Source: Euryarchaeota archaeon UBA91
GTDB taxonomy: Archaea; Thermoplasmatota; Poseidoniia; Poseidoniales; Poseidoniaceae
Assembly (NCBI GenBank): GCA_002499705.1
Contig: DAMU01000066.1
Location: 1 to 19,074 of the forward strand
Direction of reading: 5' to 3'
DNA length: 19,074 nucleotides
A program made the position numbers and the translations under genes. Below are positions 7,010-14,791 of the stretch, piece after piece; positions within the stretch are counted from its first letter, which is position 1, and every line of letters begins with the position of its first letter. The notes under the pieces were generated by a model. The model made no database searches. It worked only from the letters and a program-made list of their open reading frames with translations, and was not told the origin of the DNA.

Positions 7010-7945
7010 ATGGCAGGGAGGGACCCACGAGCAGATATTCTCGATGATGACCCTTTTCGAAATCAAAAAGCGAGAATCCATCGTGTGCATACCCGACAAT
7101 CTTCGAACGGTACCATTCATTTTGATACCGGAGCAAGTACCAACATGAATCCACTGTTTGCTCAAATGATGGGATTTGCCCAACAAAAACCCGCTCAAAT
7201 GCACACGGGAAATATTTGGCACTTTAGTTCTGAAGAGAAAAAACACCTCCGGCTTGCCACTGCAGCGTTCACCGTCGCCCTCGGTTTCATGGCGGTAGGC
7301 GGCATATGGGGAATAGACCCGAAAACGGGTGGTTTTACCGCATGGTTTATTCAGTTCTTCCTTTCAATGCCCGTCTTACTTTTAGCAGTTGGCCCAGCAT
7401 TTCTCTTGCATGAAATCGGGCATAAGATCGTTGCAAAGAAGAACGGTTGCTGGGCTGAATTTCGCGCAGACCCTGGCGGTTTGAGATTCGGGATATTCCT
7501 TTCTTTTTTCATCGGAATTTTGTTTATGGCCCCGGGAGCAGTTATGGTCGCAGGACTTGTTACACGCCGCCAAAACGGCCATATCGCAATTGCTGGACCT
7601 CTGGTTAATTTCGGTTTATTCCTGATCGGTATTCCGCTGTGGGGAGTCATTCTCGGCGTCACAGGCGCTTTCGATGCTGCTACCGATGCAGCATACCTGG
7701 TTGGATCTCAACTAAACTGGGGACGTATGCTTGTTGATGCCGGTGTTATCTGGGTATACGCAAACCTCTTCCTTGGGTTGTTTAACATGCTCCCATTCGG
7801 GCCCTTAGACGGAAACAAGGTCAAAGACTGGAGTGAAAACGCGTTCTATGTGACTATTTCTGTTTTTGCAATACTCCTCATTTCGATTCCCATAGGCGTT
7901 TGGTCGCCAATGAATCTACTCCAAGCCATTGCAAGCTTCTTTTGA
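7010..7945 (+). CDS. M50 family intramembrane zinc metalloprotease (site-2 protease homologue)
   Basis: This 311-aa membrane protease should cut membrane-anchored substrates within the bilayer. The zinc motif H134-E135-I-G-H138 lies at the end of a hydrophobic segment (115-133). Further family signatures follow: the GP-x-x-N loop at 196-200 (AGPLVN) and N259-x-x-P262 leading to L266-D267-G268 (NMLPFGPLDG), whose aspartate is the third zinc ligand. About six hydrophobic segments lie at 83-100, 115-133, 160-184, 196-216, 246-262 and 279-297. Residues 1-75 form a polar N-terminal extension before the first helix, with no recognised domain; PDZ and CBS domains are absent. I chose the ATG at 7010 because it avoids overlap with the divergent gene and has a well-placed TATA-like box. 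The substrate is unknown. Confidence 0.9.
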   Translation: MAGRDPRADILDDDPFRNQKARIHRVHTRQSSNGTIHFDTGASTNMNPLFAQMMGFAQQKPAQMHTGNIWHFSSEEKKHLRLATAAFTVALGFMAVGGIWGIDPKTGGFTAWFIQFFLSMPVLLLAVGPAFLLHEIGHKIVAKKNGCWAEFRADPGGLRFGIFLSFFIGILFMAPGAVMVAGLVTRRQNGHIAIAGPLVNFGLFLIGIPLWGVILGVTGAFDAATDAAYLVGSQLNWGRMLVDAGVIWVYANLFLGLFNMLPFGPLDGNKVKDWSENAFYVTISVFAILLISIPIGVWSPMNLLQAIASFF

Positions 7946-7967
7946 CTTCATTTCATTCCTTTTTGAA

Positions 7968-9734
7968 TCACAAGTAAGCGTTGCGAACTGGTGTTTCATC
8001 AAGGTGGAAGAATGAGTAAGTAGCCCACCAAGTAATGGTGTCAAGGGCATCGACAAGGTTACTCGTCCCAGATCGCTCATCCCCGTAGTCCTTGCCAGTA
8101 GTGTCCATCCAATCGATCATTTCATCAACGGTGTCACACGTTTGGTGATAACACCAATATCCGTCAACAAGGCCTCCAAAGCCCATGGTAACCGTTCCTA
8201 AATTGTCTTGGAATGTTGCGTGGTCTGAACGTGCAGTCGTATCTTCATAAACAATAATTTCAGGCCGATCTTTTGCCATCCAATCATCGACCTTCCAAGT
8301 AGCAGCATCGTGACCCTCTCCAAGCAGTGGAGCCATTTGTTCTTCAACACCAATAGCATCTGAACCAATCCACATAGCGAGCCCAACCATGCCTGGCTGG
8401 TTCATTACATCGTGGTCGAGGCTCGGGCCGATGTATACTCGCATTGGCCAGACCTCGGAATCTTTTGGATAGCCATCTGGGTCGACTTCTGGTTCAGGGT
8501 CACAGCCTGCAGCCCCGCCTCCATGGCCGTTGCCGCAAGGAGCGCCACCACCACCTGGCCAATTTACTCCAGCCATATCCAAATTCACGTAATTCGTAAC
8601 CTCAACATTCGGGTTGTCTTCTTTTACCCAATAATCAGTCCAGAAATCACTACCGCGCTTTCCACCCTCTTCACCAGACCATAAACAGAACACCATCGTG
8701 TTTCGAGTACTGTATCCTGCCATTGCTTCAGCCACAGTGAGCACCATGCTGGTGCCAGCCGTATTGTCGTAAGCTCCGACGCGAGTACCGTATGTTCGAC
8801 CGAAGATGTGCGGGTCAAGCATTCCACCATTTACAGGCGGTGCGATATCGAAGTGCGCTCCGAAAACCATCCACTTATCTGGGTCAACTTCTCCAAATCG
8901 GTATCCACATATGTTGTATGCTTCAGGATTTTGAGCTCCAGTCATCAAGGAATCATAGGTGAATCTCTGTGTGATAACTTCCAAACCAAAGCCTTCGAGC
9001 GTTTGAATGAGATATTGTGCAGCGTCTTCGTAGGCTACATTTCCTTGACCCGCCCATCGATCTAAATATCCCACAGCCCCGTCGCCAAGGTCCGAAGGAT
9101 CAGGGGTTTCATCAGACATGACGTTGATGTAATTGAAAACTGTTCGACCATCGACAAGCCCCATCGAATGACGGCCACCATCTGCTTCACTGTATGCCGC
9201 GGCCATTTGCCTCTTGACTTGTAGCGTGATTGCAATTGCCGAGTCTGCACTACCGTTGAGGATTTCAATGGTGTCAAGCGAACCGTTAACGCCAGTCACC
9301 CTCACCACTCCGTTGTTCTCATCCGATTGTTGACCGCCACGCTCATACCATGTTTTCCACGATTCATCGATTGACCGAATAGGCCACGAATCGCGCCCGT
9401 AATCTCCAATCAAAACAACAGCGGTATCCGTCCTTGGTGGAGCCAACACATTCAACAGTACAGAATCTCCAGCTCTCAAATCAACAACGGTTGAATTTTG
9501 AACATAACCCGAATCTTCGTTAAGTATGAGGTATGGAATAAATGCTGAAAGGTCCTTTTCAGCAGCGATCGTCATTCCTTGAAATACTCCACCTGAGAGC
9601 GTTTCAGGCGTAATGACGACATCGTTTTCAGAATTAACTTGGTTACTCATGTTTTCACCAAAACATCCAGACAGGGGAGCCAAAACCATCACCGTCACAA
9701 GGACGAATGCTTGCAACCCCTTTGAGCCGACCAT
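7968..9734 (-). CDS. Secreted M28 family zinc aminopeptidase, lipoprotein
   Basis: This 588-aa exported lipoprotein begins with a short basic stretch, a hydrophobic helix and the lipobox LSGC, so the mature protein would be lipid-anchored outside the membrane. The C-terminal half is an M28 peptidase with all five zinc and catalytic positions: H294-x-D296, D323 (AYDNTAG), E355-E356 (SGEEGG), D386 (LDMAG) and H505 (RSDHATF). It should release amino acids from peptides. The N-terminal 220 or so residues are beta-rich with no named domain. A glycine-rich insert with two cysteines (C400, C411) lies at 393-421, directly after D386. The frame is open to an ATG at 9851, but a strong GGAGG site directly precedes the ATG at 9734, and that start gives a clean signal peptide. 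It is convergent with the M50 gene, 22 nt apart. Confidence 0.92.
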   Translation of the reverse strand: MVGSKGLQAFVLVTVMVLAPLSGCFGENMSNQVNSENDVVITPETLSGGVFQGMTIAAEKDLSAFIPYLILNEDSGYVQNSTVVDLRAGDSVLLNVLAPPRTDTAVVLIGDYGRDSWPIRSIDESWKTWYERGGQQSDENNGVVRVTGVNGSLDTIEILNGSADSAIAITLQVKRQMAAAYSEADGGRHSMGLVDGRTVFNYINVMSDETPDPSDLGDGAVGYLDRWAGQGNVAYEDAAQYLIQTLEGFGLEVITQRFTYDSLMTGAQNPEAYNICGYRFGEVDPDKWMVFGAHFDIAPPVNGGMLDPHIFGRTYGTRVGAYDNTAGTSMVLTVAEAMAGYSTRNTMVFCLWSGEEGGKRGSDFWTDYWVKEDNPNVEVTNYVNLDMAGVNWPGGGGAPCGNGHGGGAAGCDPEPEVDPDGYPKDSEVWPMRVYIGPSLDHDVMNQPGMVGLAMWIGSDAIGVEEQMAPLLGEGHDAATWKVDDWMAKDRPEIIVYEDTTARSDHATFQDNLGTVTMGFGGLVDGYWCYHQTCDTVDEMIDWMDTTGKDYGDERSGTSNLVDALDTITWWATYSFFHLDETPVRNAYL

Positions 9735-9737
9735 GAA

Positions 9738-9746
9738 CCTCCCTCC
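9738..9746 (-). promoter_or_regulatory. Shine-Dalgarno site fixing the M28 lipoprotein start
   Basis: On the minus strand GGAGGGAGG reads just before TTC and the ATG at 9734. This purine-rich site makes 9734 the best start. A TATA-like TTTATCTT (minus strand, 9870-9877) would place transcription near 9849, giving a leader of about 113 nt. A leaderless start at the ATG at 9851 is the alternative but would add 39 residues before the signal peptide. Confidence 0.6.
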
Positions 9747-9905
9747 AACCATACCCTTCTCAAACCTACGCATGAATGTGAAAGAGTCCAACGCCTCAAG
9801 TATCAGACACGCCGAACAAGCATCTGCCGCTAAAAAACGATTTCTTAACATTTCTTTCCATTAACCGGTAAGATAAACCACAAAACCATTAATTAAAGGC
9901 GATTG

Positions 9906-9914
9906 TTTGATATA
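9906..9914 (+). promoter_or_regulatory. Possible TATA box for the 51-codon ORF
   Basis: TTTGATATA lies about 32 nt before the ATG at 9943, which would start the transcript a few bases before that codon. The spacing matches other short-leader genes in this window. The spacer 9735-9942 holds nothing else that I can support. Confidence 0.35.
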
Positions 9915-9942
9915 GGTACCATGACAATATCATACTGATACA

Positions 9943-10098
9943 ATGAAACGCGATGAACATTATACGTTTGAAGTTCTTTTTCAAACACAGATGCTATCAA
10001 GATACAAAGACAAGAAACCCGTACGCACATCCTATTTGTGGGCGAATATTGTAGTAATTGACGATCAAGATGAACGGTGCCCAGTGATTGAAGGATAG
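9943..10098 (+). CDS. Small 51-aa protein, function unknown
   Basis: An ATG at 9943 opens 51 codons to TAG at 10096. The product starts MKRDEHYTFEVLFQTQM and ends IVVIDDQDERCPVIEG. It has a protein-like mix of charged and hydrophobic residues: an amphipathic stretch (YTFEVLFQTQML, residues 7-18), a basic middle (SRYKDKKPVR) and a short strand-like YLWANIVVID (31-40). There is no signal peptide or membrane segment. I recognise no family. A TATA-like box lies in position for a near-leaderless transcript. It fills the middle of an otherwise empty 390-nt space and ends 26 nt before the convergent gene. The competing minus-strand frame (9893-10111) has a less protein-like composition. It may still be a chance ORF. 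Confidence 0.45.
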   Translation: MKRDEHYTFEVLFQTQMLSRYKDKKPVRTSYLWANIVVIDDQDERCPVIEG

Positions 10099-10124
10099 GT
10101 AGGCTTCTCAAAACCGACCCTTTC

Positions 10125-10769
10125 TTATCTCTCTAAGCGTTCTTTACGAATACTCATGACGAGTAGAATGATGCCAAGAGTGGCGAGGGCCATGATAACA
10201 TACAACATCGACTCGAGGCTTAGATCTGAATCTGTTGTGGCCGCATTAGCATCGCCCTCTTCTTCGCAATTAGCACCAAAACAATCCCCAATACTTGGCT
10301 GTCCAGGTTCTTCATGAATGTCGGGCCAAACCTGAATTGAATAATTCCAAACTTCAGAAGTCGAGTTTTCAACCATACGTTCGATTTGATACTCATAAAC
10401 TCCTTGTGAGGTATTTCCAAAGATGATTTGGTGCGAGACGGCACAGTTTTCATCGACTAAAGACCCGTTCTCATCAAGTGAACACGAACGAGTGAGCCAT
10501 ACCGAGACATTGTCTTCCGAACCATTGAACAATCCGTCTTGATTGAGGTCAATTCGTATCTGCATTGATGCGTTTGCGGTATTGTCTCTCATCCGGAATA
10601 CTATGCCATTACCTTCAACAAAAGCTGAATCGGAAACATTACCCGGACGAGCCTCGTCTTCAACAAGAATAACATTCAGGATTTCTTGCTCGTGGGCGTA
10701 AACCGAAGGTGAAAGAAGGATAACAGCCAAAAAAACTGCAAGTGTGACCGGCCGGCCCCTTCTCCACAT
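10125..10769 (-). CDS. Secreted, C-terminally membrane-anchored protein with EF-hand-type calcium loop
   Basis: This 214-aa protein has a signal peptide (basic WRRGR, hydrophobic 8-20, likely cut after VYA near residue 25), an extracellular domain of about 160 residues and a C-terminal membrane helix at 188-206 followed by RKERLER on the cytoplasmic side. Residues 74-85 read DLNQDGLFNGSE, a full twelve-position EF-hand-type loop with acidic or amide residues at 1, 3, 5, 9 and 12 and Gly at 6, so calcium binding is likely. Two cysteine pairs, C96/C109 and C163/C168, may form disulfides. An acidic, Thr/Ala-rich linker (165-185) precedes the anchor. I do not recognise the family. It is divergent from the beta-propeller/SCO1 operon with only 57 nt between starts, which suggests joint expression. 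Confidence 0.72.
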   Translation of the reverse strand: MWRRGRPVTLAVFLAVILLSPSVYAHEQEILNVILVEDEARPGNVSDSAFVEGNGIVFRMRDNTANASMQIRIDLNQDGLFNGSEDNVSVWLTRSCSLDENGSLVDENCAVSHQIIFGNTSQGVYEYQIERMVENSTSEVWNYSIQVWPDIHEEPGQPSIGDCFGANCEEEGDANAATTDSDLSLESMLYVIMALATLGIILLVMSIRKERLER

Positions 10770-10786
10770 GTTTTGCGCTTCACAAC

Positions 10787-10797
10787 CTTACATAAAG
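10787..10797. promoter_or_regulatory. Single TATA-like box shared by two divergent genes
   Basis: The sequence reads CTTACATAAAG on the plus strand and CTTTATGTAAG on the minus strand, a near-palindromic TATA element. Its centre is about 23 nt from the minus-strand ATG at 10769 and about 35 nt from the plus-strand ATG at 10827. It is the only TATA-like stretch in the 57-nt spacer, so one TBP site may serve both directions. Confidence 0.5.
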
Positions 10798-10826
10798 ACA
10801 AAACGGAAGAGTGTATCGCACAGACC

Positions 10827-12617
10827 ATGGGCGCCAAGGAAGTGGGACTCGGCATTTTCATTGTCGTTCTTCTCGGTTCTGCCTCAATCCTCACTTTTGG
10901 CATTTCATCTTCATCCGATGAAAAGGTGATATTAATTCAAGATTTAGAAGATCCTTTGTTCCAAGGAGAAGGCCATGACCATTCTAATGCCTCTCAACAT
11001 GTAGCGGGTACTGATAATATGGAATTACTTGACTACAACTCTTTAACGACGACAGGAAATGCAGAAATCCAAGTCGCCACAACCCCTGATGGAATGAGTA
11101 CTTACGCCTATTTGGCAGGCTGGAATGACATGCACATCGTCGATGTAACCGATCCGAACAATACAACCGTTACTGGAGTATACAACGACCCGAACACCCA
11201 AGTTCTTGACGTCAAATATATCGAATACAACGGTAGAGAGTATATTGTTCAGCAAAACCAACTTATCGACCCTGGAAACTCTGACCCAAATGTTGGCGAA
11301 TGGAATGACCCAATCCAAGTGTCTGTCACTTTAATCGATGTTACAGACAAGACTAATCCTGTGTATATCGATTCATGGTATGATGTTGACCACCCAAGCG
11401 GTCCGCATAATATCTATACACAAATGATAGATGGCGAGTGGTACATCTTTGTCGCTAATCCAGATTACGAGGGATGCAACGACGCCATAGGTGAGGCTTG
11501 TGGTGGTGTTACAATTGCCCACATGAACCTTGCAGGATCAGCGGCTCGAAATTTACCAGGGGTTCCTGGCGCCGGTACCGGGCACACGATTATCAAAGTA
11601 GGAGAATATGAGGTTGCTTGGGAAGCAACCAATGGCGGCTGGATTTACATTCACGACATGACCGTTCAACTTTGGCCTGGTGAAGATCCTAACGACCCAC
11701 GATATGGTCGAACATTCATCTATGGGAGCTATTGGGAGGCAGGTCTTCGCATTGCAGATGTTACTGACGTCCCTCATCCAGTGAACTCTCCTGAAGAATA
11801 TACACTTCATGCAACACTTTGCAAAACAGGGCAGGGCAACCCCCTACAATGCCGTTGGCGCGCCGAAGAAGTTGGCCAGTGGATGGAGTTCCTTGACCTT
11901 GATGAAGACGGCAGTCCAGACAGCGGGACAAACGGAAACGAAAACGGCGGCCGCGTCTCTTACATCCATTATGCTGAACCATTCCCAACAATGGTTGACC
12001 TTTCCCACGTAGGCTATTCCAATGAACCTGTCCACCTTGTTACTGCAGCCGTTGAAGTCTTGTCAACCAATGTTGGCACCGGCATCATCTATCTCATCGA
12101 CACAACAGACTACACGATGATTGACGGGCAATTAAAATTCCAGCCTAAACTCATCAGGGATTGGGAAATTCCTTGGGCAAGCGAGCATTGTTACGGCGCA
12201 GACTGTGAAGAATATCCGAACGCTGATGAATGGCTGCTCTTTTCTCCACACAACCTCGACAGCGCTTACTTTGAAACAAATGAAACCACAGACCAAAGTC
12301 GCGGTGGCGGTTGGGATGGGCGCCTCTACATATCACATTATCACGCCGGCCTATGGGTTATTGACGTTGAAACACTGGTTGACCCAACAAATCCAGACGA
12401 TCGTATTGCCACTCATTTTGAAGCCACTGTTGGCTGGTATTTACCGCACGGCGAAGACGGCACACCCCTCGACTCAAGTTTCTATGATTTCGGCTGGGTC
12501 CCCTTCTTGTGGGCCGTTGAACATCATAACGGACTAACCTATGCTTCTTGTATTTCAACAGGTTTATACATCGTCCAACTTGAAACAGATATTGCTTATC
12601 TTGGCCAATTGATTTAG
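10827..12617 (+). CDS. Membrane-anchored LVIVD-type beta-propeller protein
   Basis: This 596-aa exported protein has one hydrophobic helix at residues 4-25 acting as signal anchor, then a long extracellular region. Repeated units of the type aYLAGWNDMHIVDVTDP (from about 94), VTLIDVTDKTNPVYIDSW (about 168), GLRIADVTDVPHP (about 305), IYLIDTTDYT and AGLWVIDVETLVDPTNP (about 505) match LVIVD beta-propeller repeats, so a propeller of roughly seven blades is likely. Histidines recur near blade ends (SGPHN, GTGHT, SPHNLD, YISHYHAG, VEHHNG), which would suit a central metal site. An acidic DLDEDGSPDSG stretch near 356 resembles a calcium loop. The ATG at 10827 is preferred over one at 10773 because it gives a clean anchor and fits the promoter. 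The SCO1-like gene follows after 12 nt, so copper loading of this protein is a reasonable inference. No enzymatic role is proven. Confidence 0.8.
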   Translation: MGAKEVGLGIFIVVLLGSASILTFGISSSSDEKVILIQDLEDPLFQGEGHDHSNASQHVAGTDNMELLDYNSLTTTGNAEIQVATTPDGMSTYAYLAGWNDMHIVDVTDPNNTTVTGVYNDPNTQVLDVKYIEYNGREYIVQQNQLIDPGNSDPNVGEWNDPIQVSVTLIDVTDKTNPVYIDSWYDVDHPSGPHNIYTQMIDGEWYIFVANPDYEGCNDAIGEACGGVTIAHMNLAGSAARNLPGVPGAGTGHTIIKVGEYEVAWEATNGGWIYIHDMTVQLWPGEDPNDPRYGRTFIYGSYWEAGLRIADVTDVPHPVNSPEEYTLHATLCKTGQGNPLQCRWRAEEVGQWMEFLDLDEDGSPDSGTNGNENGGRVSYIHYAEPFPTMVDLSHVGYSNEPVHLVTAAVEVLSTNVGTGIIYLIDTTDYTMIDGQLKFQPKLIRDWEIPWASEHCYGADCEEYPNADEWLLFSPHNLDSAYFETNETTDQSRGGGWDGRLYISHYHAGLWVIDVETLVDPTNPDDRIATHFEATVGWYLPHGEDGTPLDSSFYDFGWVPFLWAVEHHNGLTYASCISTGLYIVQLETDIAYLGQLI

Positions 12618-12629
12618 CGGGTGTAAGAA

Positions 12630-13286
12630 ATGAGAATTTTCGCAGCATTTGTTGTCGTTCTTTTACTGACCAGTGGTTGCTTGCGCGCTGAAGAAATTGA
12701 AAGCAATTTTCATGGCGAGTTAATCGCACCGATCGTCAAAGTAGATGATTTCACACTGTTCGAAAGCGATGAGGGCCTGTGGAATTATTCTGAAGAGACG
12801 GAAGGAAAAGTAACCGTCATTGCGTTTTTATTCACGAATTGTCTTGACATTTGCCCTATTGTGACCTCAAACCTTCACTGGATGTATAATCAATTAACTC
12901 CTGAAGAACATAACCTTACTCAATTCATTACCATTACTGTTGACCCATGGAGAGACGATGCACAAACCATGAGTGATTGGAAGTTGTACCGAGGGACAGA
13001 ATGGCCCCACTTGACGGCAAACTCTACCGAAGAAGATTCGGAAATGTATCAAACAATGATGTCTGTGTGGTTTAACTTTGAGGTTGGCCTTTTCATCGAG
13101 GCACCCGCCGAAAACGAAACATCAAACAACACTTCTGCCCGCCATCATCCTGACGCCTACAGTGTCAACCATTCAACAGGAACCGTCCTTGTCGACAAAG
13201 ACGGATTCCAGCGCGTATGGTGGGGAGATAATGACTGGGTGCTTGACTTGGTCCTTGCAGACGTTCGCACTCTCATTGCGGAATGA
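12630..13286 (+). CDS. SCO1/SenC family copper-binding lipoprotein
   Basis: This 218-aa thioredoxin-fold protein carries a lipobox (LLTSGC, lipid at C17), so it is anchored outside the membrane. The copper motif is present as C71-L-D-I-C75 (TNCLDICP), with the distant ligand H181 in NHSTGTVLVD, and the SCO-type VDPWRDD at 104-110. Family members deliver copper to the CuA site of cytochrome oxidase or act as thiol-disulfide partners. A loop of about 20 residues rich in Asn, Thr and Glu (158-170), with potential glycosylation sites, precedes the copper histidine. It is the second gene of an operon with the beta-propeller protein (12-nt gap, GGGTG ribosome site at 12619-12623). No oxidase subunit lies in this window, so the client may be the propeller protein. 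Confidence 0.93.
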   Translation: MRIFAAFVVVLLLTSGCLRAEEIESNFHGELIAPIVKVDDFTLFESDEGLWNYSEETEGKVTVIAFLFTNCLDICPIVTSNLHWMYNQLTPEEHNLTQFITITVDPWRDDAQTMSDWKLYRGTEWPHLTANSTEEDSEMYQTMMSVWFNFEVGLFIEAPAENETSNNTSARHHPDAYSVNHSTGTVLVDKDGFQRVWWGDNDWVLDLVLADVRTLIAE

Positions 13287-13409
13287 ATTAATTTCTAATC
13301 GCAGATTTATTTCGGGCTTACAACTAAATTTCTTCACAAGCCGGTAAGCATAACAGCGACTAATCATCCCTCGAGTTCCGATTGATATTGGTCCGCAGAG
13401 CCATCTCTT

Positions 13410-14789
13410 TCAGGCATGCTCACTGTCAAATTTTTCTTCGAGTTGTAACACTCTTTCTTCATCTATTCCAAAAGCTGTGGCAAGAGTTTCGAGCAGAGAG
13501 CGTTCTCTATCGTTTATCTCTCCATCTAAAATAGTCTTTGAATATGCCTTCAAATATTCTGTTTCTTCAAAAGTAAATTCTGTAGGAATTAATTGATTTG
13601 AAAAACCGTCTATCAAGCCTAAAACGGGTCTTCTGGCTGCAAGCAGCCCTACACCAACAATTACACCACCTGCCAATCCAAAACCTAAGAGATTCTCCAT
13701 TATTTCACTTGTAAGAATGAAGAGAAATGCTCCTATTCCGGTAAAAATGGCATTTCTAAACGTTCTCCTCAAATCTTGATCTATTCCGAAAACCGAGTCT
13801 TTGAGTGAGGCGTGAACGAACATCATTGCTTCAAATGCAAGACCGATGGTCCCAAAAGAGAAACATAGAACGAACAGGAAATATTTGAAACGCCCCATAA
13901 ATGTAGGATCACCGTATCTCCATAAAATCTCATCTTGGAAGTTGGGAACTATACCTCCGTTCAGCATTGGCAAAATAAGTAAAAGGGTAACGAAGAACAA
14001 CACGCTTCCAGTAACTTTTCCTAAGAATCCAATATAGAAAGATCTTGAAACCTGAGAGGTATCTTCCGAGCCACCATTTTCCGAATTTTTACGAATTGAT
14101 GAGCGGATAAAGAGTAAGGCAACAATAGATACGGGTGTTTGAGCGAATACAATGGCCCATATCCCGCCCGGTTCATCTCCAAGTGTTGCATCTAATGCAG
14201 CAGGGCAAACCCCTTCTGGAAACGTGGTCTCAATTCCACTAACTACAACTGGCGCGGATGAATTCCCAAGAAACTCATGAATTATGGGGGTCGCCCCTTC
14301 CGCAGTACATTCTATCCATGACAGGTTATCGACAGCGAACGGAGCCTGCCCCTGAATCATTAACCATATGCCTATCCCTATCGCAATAGGAAAGTAGTAT
14401 GCATGTCTCTGTAAGCTAGGACGGTACATGAAACCCAAACCTCTTATTTTGTAATAGATTGGGAAACAGAGGTAAAGGAAAATCGCTGCAATTTGCATAG
14501 AGAAAAAGAAATCAAATTTAATATTCCATGCTATAAGCCAAAACGAATTCCATTCTGGCATGAAGGGAAATACTTCCAAAGCAATCCAAAGACACTTGAA
14601 TCCTTCAATGGACAGCAAAGTTGCAATAAAACGATTTTGAAGTGATTTAGAATCAGCCCGCCAGACAAGATAAGCAAGCGCGAAGAGCCACAACATTACC
14701 AATACCGTGGAGATATTGATGACCATCCTTAACCCAAAAAGTAGCTCCGAGCTGAAAGCGCGAGAATAGTATTCAGAAAAAGTAGTCAT
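13410..14789 (-). CDS. Polytopic membrane protein with TerB-like C-terminal tail (tandem paralogue 2)
   Basis: This 459-aa protein has about nine hydrophobic segments (near 20-42, 56-76, 92-114, 130-147, 208-228, 255-275, 303-325, 345-365, 370-386). An extracellular loop at 150-205 has C161 and C195, likely a disulfide. The stretch VFGIDQDLRRTFRNAI at 333-348, a hydrophobic pair, then RRPVLGLIDGF at 386-396 resembles the end of the membrane input region of some bacterial sensor kinases. No kinase follows. Instead residues 408-454 (LDGEINDRERSLLETL, GIDEERVLQLEE) look like a TerB-type helical domain. It is the second gene of a pair; its ribosome site GGAGGAG (14795-14801) lies in the last codons of the upstream gene, five bases before its ATG. 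Function is unknown; signal sensing is inference. Confidence 0.78.
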   Translation of the reverse strand: MTTFSEYYSRAFSSELLFGLRMVINISTVLVMLWLFALAYLVWRADSKSLQNRFIATLLSIEGFKCLWIALEVFPFMPEWNSFWLIAWNIKFDFFFSMQIAAIFLYLCFPIYYKIRGLGFMYRPSLQRHAYYFPIAIGIGIWLMIQGQAPFAVDNLSWIECTAEGATPIIHEFLGNSSAPVVVSGIETTFPEGVCPAALDATLGDEPGGIWAIVFAQTPVSIVALLFIRSSIRKNSENGGSEDTSQVSRSFYIGFLGKVTGSVLFFVTLLLILPMLNGGIVPNFQDEILWRYGDPTFMGRFKYFLFVLCFSFGTIGLAFEAMMFVHASLKDSVFGIDQDLRRTFRNAIFTGIGAFLFILTSEIMENLLGFGLAGGVIVGVGLLAARRPVLGLIDGFSNQLIPTEFTFEETEYLKAYSKTILDGEINDRERSLLETLATAFGIDEERVLQLEEKFDSEHA

Positions 14790-14791
14790 AT

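Noticed and set aside
9893..10111. 72-codon minus-strand frame opposite the small ORF
   Set aside because: It is rich in unusual Cys, Val and Ile runs and looks like the antisense shadow of the better plus-strand frame.
13313..13344. Imperfect hairpin (GGCTT and AAGCC arms) between convergent SCO1 and membrane-protein genes
   Set aside because: The loop is 18 nt, the stem only five perfect pairs, and no T-run follows; too weak to call a terminator.
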